Shown in pieces: positions 6,341-10,620 of a stretch of DNA of 10,620 nt (position 1 is the stretch's first letter; every line of letters begins with the position of its first letter). The stretch is from positions 1 through 10,620 of the forward strand of contig RHFA01000176.1 of NCBI GenBank assembly GCA_003724275.1, given 5' to 3'. Source of the stretch: Thaumarchaeota archaeon S13. Its GTDB lineage: Archaea > Thermoproteota > Nitrososphaeria > Nitrososphaerales > Nitrosopumilaceae. Below the pieces are notes generated by a model, which was given only the letters and a program-made list of their open reading frames with translations, searched no databases and was not told the DNA's origin. The position numbers were made by a program, and so were the translations under genes.

Positions 6341-6354
6341 GCTTTAAGCCTTGG
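6341..6354 (-). promoter_or_regulatory. TATA-like promoter block of HEPN-like copy B
   Basis: This block is identical over 14 bp to the element upstream of copy A (CCAAGGCTTAAAGC on the minus strand). Its centre is about 35 nt upstream of GTG 6310, so a short leader of some 6-9 nt is expected instead of a strictly leaderless message. Confidence 0.6.
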
Positions 6355-6610
6355 CGAGCATGCGGGGTGAGTTGCGCGGCTATACTGGCGGGCAAAAGTC
6401 ACTGGGACATCGCGCCCTTTTTGGTCAGGTACGCGTGTTGGCGCCGCATTGCCTTTGATGAAGCATGTCCTCGGCGCAGGCAATTGCCCATCTAGGGCGA
6501 GGCGGCGCCCAAAGACTTTTTCTCCCCAGTGCGTGCCCGCGAGCTAGAGCCCGCTCTGCGCCCCTAGTGCCTCTACGGGTTTTGGGGCGCGAGCTCTGGA
6601 CAATCTAGCG
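6355..6610. other. Intergenic region without recognised features
   Basis: This lies between the promoter of HEPN-like copy B and the stop of the membrane protein gene. I see no open frame with the local codon bias, no RNA gene and no T-rich minus-strand terminator. A run of five T (CTTTTTCTCC near 6517-6526) is on the plus strand, the wrong orientation to end the minus-strand operon. Confidence 0.4.
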
Positions 6611-6838
6611 TCACGGCGCAAATATCCCCAGGCCCAGGCCCCAGAGTATCGCGACCATCAGCAGGGACGGTATCCCCATTATCGGAACAGAGCGCAGCGC
6701 GAGGCCGACGATCTCCTCGCGCCTGGTCGTTGCGTAGAGCGGCCACCACCTGTCGACGGCGTGGCGCACAACAAAGAGCAGGCCAATGCCCAGGCCGAGC
6801 ACGAGGAGCAGCATTGGGTCAAGCGTGTGCTCGGTCAT
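6611..6838 (-). CDS. Small two-helix membrane protein
   Basis: This 75-residue protein has two predicted membrane segments, residues about 8-24 (PMLLLVLGLGIGLLFVV) and about 51-73 (VPIMGIPSLLMVAILWGLGL). They are joined by a charged loop with RHAVDRWWPLYATTRREE, and almost nothing extends outside the membrane. No family is recognised. ATG 6838 begins 19 nt after the stop of the gene at 6858, with a purine-rich GGGGGAGAT 9 nt before the start, so it is the second gene of an operon and translated from its own site. The basic loop (RR, R) suggests that the loop stays cytoplasmic with both ends outside, by the positive-inside rule. It may anchor the upstream partner at the membrane, but this is inference. 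Confidence 0.7.
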   Translation of the reverse strand: MTEHTLDPMLLLVLGLGIGLLFVVRHAVDRWWPLYATTRREEIVGLALRSVPIMGIPSLLMVAILWGLGLGIFAP

Positions 6839-6857
6839 GCGCGCCCCATCTCCCCCG

Positions 6858-7307
6858 TCAGAGCAGGTTCCTTCCGCCGCCGAGGTACCCCCTGGCCGCG
6901 GCCGCAAAGATCTCCTTTCGCTTCTCGGGCCGCTCGGCGAGCTCGGCGAGCACGCGCGCCTTTTCCTCGGCGGGGACGACCTCGTTGACGACATGCTCGG
7001 ATATGTCGGCCAGGGCCTCCTTGAGTATGCTCATCATCACCGTCGAGAGTATCTCGACGGCGATATAGCGCGACACGTGCGGGCGCGAGGCCTCGCCGTA
7101 CGGCATCTCCATCCCCGAGTCGGCAAGCTCCAGCGTGCGCCGGCGCACGGCCTCCTCGAGCTCGGTGGCGACGTCCTCCACCCAGCCGTCCGGCAGCGGC
7201 GGCAGGCCCAGGCTCTTGCGCAGCGGGCCTATCTGCGCCGGCGCCGGTATCCCGTCCTCGCACAGCGCGTCGCCCCTGCCGCCGCGTCCCGCGCCGTCGC
7301 CCTCCAT
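6858..7307 (-). CDS. Helical protein of a paralogous pair, copy 1
   Basis: This 149-residue protein is homologous to the product of 8314-8694. The shared blocks are LPPLPDGWVEDVATELEE, then ASRPHV followed by an A.E(I/V)(L/I) helix, and a C-terminal E.A.VL.EL...PE+R+.I segment. The first 40 residues (MEGDGAGRGGRGDALCEDG) are glycine-rich and probably disordered; the rest is predicted helical and soluble. The family is not recognised. ATG 7307 is supported by a TATA-like block 28 nt upstream; the longer frame to 7466 would read through that promoter. It forms an operon with the two-helix membrane protein gene at 6611. Its paralogue is instead followed by a TPR gene, so this protein may be the constant member of two different complexes. 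Confidence 0.75.
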   Translation of the reverse strand: MEGDGAGRGGRGDALCEDGIPAPAQIGPLRKSLGLPPLPDGWVEDVATELEEAVRRRTLELADSGMEMPYGEASRPHVSRYIAVEILSTVMMSILKEALADISEHVVNEVVPAEEKARVLAELAERPEKRKEIFAAAARGYLGGGRNLL

Positions 7308-7330
7308 GGGCCCGGCCGCGCGCGCATTGG

Positions 7331-7346
7331 CATAAAAGGCTTTCAC
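7331..7346 (-). promoter_or_regulatory. Promoter block of helical paralogue copy 1
   Basis: The minus strand reads GTGAAAGCCTTTTATG. The TATA-like TTTTAT is centred about 28 nt upstream of ATG 7307, and GAAAG could be its BRE. The same 16 bp is found at 8756-8771 upstream of the paralogue. AAAG-C-CTTT within it is an inverted repeat. Confidence 0.65.
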
Positions 7347-7540
7347 GCGCGCCGCGCCACAGGCGGCCTGGCGCGCGCTGCCCGGCCTCGCCCGCACCCC
7401 CTGCGGCGCCGCGAGGCGCCGCCTCCTGGCCGGCAGTGAGTGCGCCCATGCGCGCCGCTCCCGCAACCCGGGCCACCGTGGAACTGGCCGGCCCCACGAT
7501 CCTCCTCGCGGGCCTTTTCCCCCCTCCCCCTCCGGGCGCG

Positions 7541-7701
7541 TCCAGGGCGTCGGCCATCATGGAGTGGCGCGCCCCGCCGTCCGGGTCAAGCGCGGCGGCG
7601 CGCTCGCATGCGGCCAGGGCCTCCCCGTTGCGGCCCGGCGCGAGGGGGAGGCGCGCGCAGGCCGGCCGGCTGCGCGGCGGCGCGCGGTTTGGGGATGCCA
7701 T
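7541..7701 (-). pseudogene. Decayed single TPR unit
   Basis: From ATG 7701 the minus strand reads a Pro/Arg-rich leader and then one clear TPR: GRNGEALAACERAAALDPDG followed by GARHSMMADALDA. It then dissolves into Gly/Pro/Arg-rich sequence (APGGGGGKRPARR). The frame remains open far downstream only by running out of phase through the promoter and coding region of the gene at 6858-7307, so it is not a credible intact gene. No promoter is seen at leaderless distance from ATG 7701. It is probably the remnant of a TPR gene or the detached tail of the one at 7855-8298, whose last repeat also ends in a LDPD sequence. Confidence 0.5.
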
Positions 7702-7749
7702 GGACTGGTCGCGAGACGGCCGTTGTGCAGTTGAGCCTTGCATGGCCTG

Positions 7750-7827
7750 CTGGCAGCTTGGGGGATCTGGCCATTGTCCTGGCAGCGGTTCGGCTGGCAG
7801 GGTCGCCGTGGTGGCCGTGCTGCCAGG
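7750..7827. repeat. CTGGCAG direct and inverted repeats downstream of a TPR gene
   Basis: CTGGCAGC occurs at 7750-7757 and 7779-7786 and CTGGCAG at 7794-7800. The inverted partner of CCTGGCAGC (7778-7786) is GCTGCCAGG at 7819-7827, a perfect 9-bp inverted repeat with a 32-bp loop. It lies 28 bp past the stop of 7855-8298 and contains no gene. A transcript-end hairpin, an RNA structure or a protein-binding array are all possible. Confidence 0.45.
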
Positions 7828-7854
7828 GTTCCCCCCTGGCGGCCGGGGTGGCCC

Positions 7855-8298
7855 CTATGCCCCGACGTCCGGGTCAAGCGCCACGGCGAGCTCGAACGCG
7901 GCGACGGCCTCGTCGTGGCGGCCCAGGCTCTCGAGCGCCCACGCGCGCGCGGCGTGGAGCGGGCCCATGCCGGGGTCGATCTCGGCGGCGCGGTCGTACG
8001 CGGCGAGGGCCTCCTCGTGGCGGCCGAGCCTTGAGAGCGCGGTGCCAAGGCCGGCGTGGGCCTCGGCGATGCCTGGGTCTATCTCTGCTGCCCTGCCAAA
8101 CGCGGCGGCGGCCTCGTCGTGGCGGCCCAGGCCCGCGAGCGCCGCGCCGCGGCAGCCGTGGACGTCGGCCAGGCCAGGGTCGGCGCCGGCGGCGCGGTCG
8201 TACGCGGCCAGGGCCTCGGCGTGGCGCCCCTCGCTGAGCAGGGCGTCGCCCTCCTCCATGTGCGCCTGCGCGCCTGCCAGGCCTCGCCTGCGCCCCAT
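7855..8298 (-). CDS. Short TPR protein (four repeats)
   Basis: This 147-residue protein begins with a short basic leader (MGRRRGLAGAQ) and then has four TPR units marked by GRHAEALAAYDRA, GRHDEAAAAFGRA, GRHEEALAAYDRA and GRHDEAVAAFELA, each followed by (G/E/A).DPG-type turns. It ends abruptly after ALDPDVGA at the close of the last repeat without the usual capping helix, which suggests C-terminal truncation; a stray TPR remnant lies about 150 bp further on. ATG 8298 is 15 nt after the stop of the gene at 8314, so the two form an operon. It is likely an adaptor binding the upstream helical protein or a shared partner. Confidence 0.85.
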   Translation of the reverse strand: MGRRRGLAGAQAHMEEGDALLSEGRHAEALAAYDRAAGADPGLADVHGCRGAALAGLGRHDEAAAAFGRAAEIDPGIAEAHAGLGTALSRLGRHEEALAAYDRAAEIDPGMGPLHAARAWALESLGRHDEAVAAFELAVALDPDVGA

Positions 8299-8313
8299 CC
8301 CGCGCGCGGCCCC

Positions 8314-8694
8314 CTAGCCCCTGCGGCGCCTAAGCGACTCGGCGGCGTCCTTGGCTATCTGCCTGCGCCTCTCGGGGTGCGCGCGAAGCTCCCGCAGGAC
8401 TCGCTCCTTGACTGGCCCCGGCGCGAGGTCGTTGATAATGTGCATGTTTGACTCGTAGAGCGCGTCCTGTATGGCCTTTGTCATCTCGTTGGCGATGACC
8501 TCGGTGGCCAGGAGCGTGGCCACGTGCGGGCGCGACGAGTCATAGCACGGAAACTGCGCCTCCGAGTCGACGATCTCGGTCCCGCGGCGCCGGATAAACT
8601 CGTCGATCTCGGCCCGCACGGACTCTACCCAGCCCCGGGAGAGGTGCGGGAGGACCGTCGTCTCAAAGTCGACCTTGTGCGGCCCGTCGCCCAC
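8314..8694 (-). CDS. Helical protein of a paralogous pair, copy 2 (start uncertain)
   Basis: This 126-residue protein is homologous to the product of 6858-7307: LPHLSRGWVESVRAEIDE, SSRPHVATLLATEVI and ERVLRELRAHPERRRQI match in order. The family is unknown; it is predicted helical and cytoplasmic. The in-frame start is GTG 8694. The TATA-like block, however, is placed 28 nt before ATG 8732, exactly as in copy 1, and that ATG begins a GDG motif like copy 1 but is out of frame and stops at TAG 8696-8694. One extra base in the C5 run at 8705-8709 would join ATG 8732 to this frame. So the gene either carries a frameshift, a sequencing error, or a 12-codon upstream frame with reinitiation at the overlapping GTG. 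It is followed 15 nt later by the four-TPR gene. Confidence 0.7.
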   Translation of the reverse strand: MGDGPHKVDFETTVLPHLSRGWVESVRAEIDEFIRRRGTEIVDSEAQFPCYDSSRPHVATLLATEVIANEMTKAIQDALYESNMHIINDLAPGPVKERVLRELRAHPERRRQIAKDAAESLRRRRG

Positions 8695-8732
8695 TATGCC
8701 GCCGCCCCCGCGCGGTTCTCGCCGTCGCCCAT
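8694..8732 (-). other. 12-codon upstream frame overlapping the GTG start
   Basis: ATG 8732 through TAG 8694 encodes MGDGENRAGAAA. Its stop overlaps the GTG start of the next frame in TAGTG. It lies at the leaderless position relative to the promoter at 8756-8771. This may be a frameshifted true N-terminus or a leader peptide. Confidence 0.45.
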
Positions 8733-8755
8733 GCGGCCCGCGGCGGGCGCGTTTC

Positions 8756-8771
8756 CATAAAAGGCTTTCAC
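8756..8771 (-). promoter_or_regulatory. Promoter block of helical paralogue copy 2
   Basis: These 16 bp are identical to the block at 7331-7346 (GTGAAAGCCTTTTATG on the minus strand). The stop codon TGA of the upstream TPR gene (8770-8768) is inside this block, so the end of one gene and the promoter of the next share bases. Confidence 0.65.
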
Positions 8772-10081
8772 TTCGGCCCGCCGGCGCGCCGCAGCGCCGC
8801 CTCGGCCTCCTTTTTTCTCCCCAGCGCGCCCAGCGCGGCGGCGCGCGAGCGGTGGAGGTCGGCCACGTTAGGGCCGAGCTCGACGGCGCGGTCGTGCTCG
8901 GCGAGGGCCTCCTCGTGGCGGCCGAGGCCGGCGAGCGCGTCGCCGCGCGCGTGGTGGTTTAGCGAGTTGTCCGGATCCAGGGCGATCGCGTGCGTGGCCG
9001 CGGCGAGGGCGTCGTCGTGGCGGCCCAGCGAGAGCAGCGTGCGCGGGCGCACGCAGAGCGCGTCAAGGTTGGCGGCGTCGATCTCCAGGGCGCGATCGCA
9101 TGCTGCCAGGGCCTCGTCGTGGCGGCCCAGGCCGGCGAGCGCGCTGGCGCGCGCGCTGTGCGCGGCGGTGTTGCCGGCGTCGATCCCTATGATGCGGTCG
9201 CACACGGCCAGGGCCTCGCCGTGGCGGTTTAGGCAGATGAGCGCGCGCGAGCGGTGGCAGTGCAGCGCGAGGCGGTCGCCGTCGATGGCCACGGCGCGGT
9301 CGCATGCGTCCAGCGCGTCCTCGTAGCGGACCAGGGAGAGCAGCGTGGTGGCGCGGCGGGCGTGGTGTTCGGGGCTGTCGGGATCCAGCTCGACGGCCCT
9401 GTCATGCGAGGCCAGCGCGTCCTCATAGCGGCCAGTCATGTCGAGGGAGACGCCGAGGCAGCTGTGGGCCGAGGCAAGGCTGCCGTCCAGCTCGATGGCG
9501 CGCTCGTACGCGTCGACTGCCTCGGCATGGCGGCCGAGCGCCTTGAGCGTGTGGGCCCTGCCAATGGCCGCGTGGTAGGCGTCCGGGGCCAGGCCGGCCA
9601 CGCGCTCAAAGGAGGCCAGCGCGTCCTCGGGGCGGTCCAGCGCAAGGAGCGCGTTTGCGCGGTACGAGTGGGTGAGCGCATTGTCCGAGCCAATGGCCAC
9701 GGCGCGGTCGAGCTCGTATAGCGCCTCGGCGTTGCGCTCCAGGCAAAAGAGGGCAATGCCGCGGGCGGTGATGATGCTAGACCCGAGCGAGCCCTCCTCC
9801 GGCATGGGGAGCGAGGAGAGCGTAGAGTCGAGGCCGTCCAGGACCCCGATGGCCTCCTCGAGGTTTCCCTTTTCTATGAGGGCGCGCGCATGCATGAGTC
9901 CAGAGTGCGCGGCGAGCGATATCTTGAGGATAGAGTCGTGGTCCCTGCGCAGCTCCAGTGGCGCGATGGCGCCGCCGGCGCCGGCGCTGCCGGCCATCAG
10001 GGCCATCGCCGACCTTGCGAGCCCGTCGGCGCCCTGCGGGCCGGCGGCGGGATCCGCGCGCGCGCCTCTGTGCTTTGCCAA
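8768..10081 (-). CDS. TPR-repeat protein with about ten repeats
   Basis: With start TTG 10081 this is a 437-residue protein. Residues up to about 55 are Ala/Gly/Arg-rich. A helical pre-TPR part follows (SILKISLAAHSGLMHARALI, NLEEAIGVLDGL), and then about ten TPRs marked by NAEALYELDRA, PEDALASFERV, HAEAVDAYERA, two YEDAL units, HGEALAVCDRI, HDEALAACDRA, HDDALAAATHA and HEEALAEHDRA, with a C-terminal half-repeat KKEAEAALRRA. Several repeats carry Cys in helix B (AACDRA), unlike the long TPR gene. TTG 10081 is placed about 30 nt after a strong TATA-like box at 10108-10121. The alternative start GTG 10150 would overlap the upstream stop as GTGA and would read through that promoter, so the choice is open. 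It is probably a cytoplasmic scaffold, with partner unknown. Confidence 0.85.
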   Translation of the reverse strand: MAKHRGARADPAAGPQGADGLARSAMALMAGSAGAGGAIAPLELRRDHDSILKISLAAHSGLMHARALIEKGNLEEAIGVLDGLDSTLSSLPMPEEGSLGSSIITARGIALFCLERNAEALYELDRAVAIGSDNALTHSYRANALLALDRPEDALASFERVAGLAPDAYHAAIGRAHTLKALGRHAEAVDAYERAIELDGSLASAHSCLGVSLDMTGRYEDALASHDRAVELDPDSPEHHARRATTLLSLVRYEDALDACDRAVAIDGDRLALHCHRSRALICLNRHGEALAVCDRIIGIDAGNTAAHSARASALAGLGRHDEALAACDRALEIDAANLDALCVRPRTLLSLGRHDDALAAATHAIALDPDNSLNHHARGDALAGLGRHEEALAEHDRAVELGPNVADLHRSRAAALGALGRKKEAEAALRRAGGPK

Positions 10082-10107
10082 TGCGGACTGGCGCGCCGGG
10101 CCGGCGC

Positions 10108-10121
10108 AATTAAGCCTTTGG
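10108..10121 (-). promoter_or_regulatory. TATA-like promoter of the ten-TPR gene
   Basis: The minus strand reads CCAAAGGCTTAATT, a close variant of the CCAAGGCTTAAAGC block upstream of the HEPN-like genes. It lies about 30 nt before TTG 10081 and just downstream of the stop of the TPR gene at 10147, so it suggests a separate transcript. Confidence 0.55.
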
Positions 10122-10146
10122 CGGGCGCCGCGCGGGCCCGCGGCCG

Positions 10147-10596
10147 TCACGGCCCCTGGGCCTCGCCTGCGCGCCTGCGCGCCTCGGCGGCCTCCTCGCC
10201 CCTCCCGAGCGCCTCGAGGGACTCGGCGCGGCCGGCGTAAAAGTCCGGCGTGACAGGCCCCACCCTTATTGCGCGGTCGTACGCCTCGAGGGCCTCGGCG
10301 TGGCGGCCCAGGCCGGCGAGCACGCCGGCGCGGTTGCGGTGGGCCAGCGCGTCTCGCGGGTCGAGCTCTAGGGACTTTTCATACGCGGCAAGGGACTCTT
10401 CGGCGCGGCCCATCTCTAGGAGGATCTTTGCGCGCACAAAGTGCGCGAGGCTGCTCGTGTCCGGCGACGTCTCCACGGAGCGCGTGAGGGCCTCGAGGGC
10501 CTCGCGGCGCTTGCCCTCCGTGTAGAGCGTGCAGCCGCGGCGCATCAGCGCGTCGGCCTCGGCGACAGGCCCGCGTGCGGACCGCTTGCGCCCCAT
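10147..10596 (-). CDS. Short TPR protein (about four repeats)
   Basis: This is a 149-residue protein with a basic start (MGRKRSARGPVAEAD), similar in style to the start of the four-TPR gene at 7855-8298 (MGRRRG). It has TPR units around KRREALEALTRSVET, AEESLAAYEKSLELDPRDAL and HAEALEAYDRAI, and ends GRGEEAAEARRRAGEAQGP, a normal closing half-helix. ATG 10596 is only 24 bp from the window edge, so its TATA box, expected near 10622-10626, is not visible. Its TGA stop overlaps a possible GTG start of the next TPR gene. Soluble, probably an adaptor. Confidence 0.85.
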   Translation of the reverse strand: MGRKRSARGPVAEADALMRRGCTLYTEGKRREALEALTRSVETSPDTSSLAHFVRAKILLEMGRAEESLAAYEKSLELDPRDALAHRNRAGVLAGLGRHAEALEAYDRAIRVGPVTPDFYAGRAESLEALGRGEEAAEARRRAGEAQGP

Positions 10597-10620
10597 GGGC
10601 CGCGCGCGCGGGCCGCCCCT

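Noticed and set aside
6835..7743. Minus-strand open frame of about 300 codons covering the TPR remnant and continuing left
   Set aside because: Only about 35 residues near 7541-7650 resemble a TPR; the rest is out of phase with, and antagonistic to, the well-supported gene at 6858-7307 and reads through its promoter.

Overview
This GC-rich window reads as archaeal chromosome, most likely from a Nitrososphaerota (Thaumarchaeota) lineage such as a Cenarchaeum-like marine or sponge-associated organism. The lineage is inferred from four things. (1) At least five start codons have an AT-rich TATA-like box centred about 26-30 nt upstream and no ribosome-binding site, the pattern of archaeal leaderless promoters. 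(2) AGG (Arg) and ATA (Ile) codons are used despite the high GC. (3) The proteins lack the extreme acidity of haloarchaea. (4) The window is dense in tetratricopeptide (TPR) proteins. No ribosomal or metabolic marker gene is present to confirm it. Layout, left to right: a long TPR-repeat gene on the minus strand (start 1637) runs off the left edge and contains 102-bp tandem near-duplicate units. It shares a divergent promoter region with a plus-strand 189-aa gene of unknown function (1814-2383). A gap of about 300 bp follows, holding at most a gene relic. Next come two minus-strand paralogues of about 325 aa with an N-terminal HEPN-like helical segment (2693-3664 and 5330-6310). They flank a plus-strand DUF3800 gene (4111-4815), which has an AT-rich, palindrome-containing upstream region. 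The second paralogue has a close downstream partner of 131 aa (4924-5319). Further right is an accessory block, all on the minus strand. One member of a small helical family (6858-7307) is followed by a two-helix membrane protein (6611-6838). A second member (8314-8694) is followed by a four-TPR protein (7855-8298). A lone decayed TPR unit and an inverted-repeat-rich stretch lie between these two pairs. The right end has two more TPR genes (8768-10081 and 10147-10596). Working together: no metabolic pathway is visible. TPR solenoids are protein-binding scaffolds. The two helical paralogues are each paired with a different partner and start from an identical 16-bp promoter block, so they look like modules made by duplication and partner swapping. 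The HEPN-like paralogues share a different 14-bp promoter block and surround a DUF3800 gene, a family with an RNase H-like fold common in mobile and defence contexts. That makes 2693-6310 the best candidate for an undescribed accessory or defence-type system, though function cannot be shown from sequence alone. No tRNA, rRNA, CRISPR array or insertion sequence was recognised.
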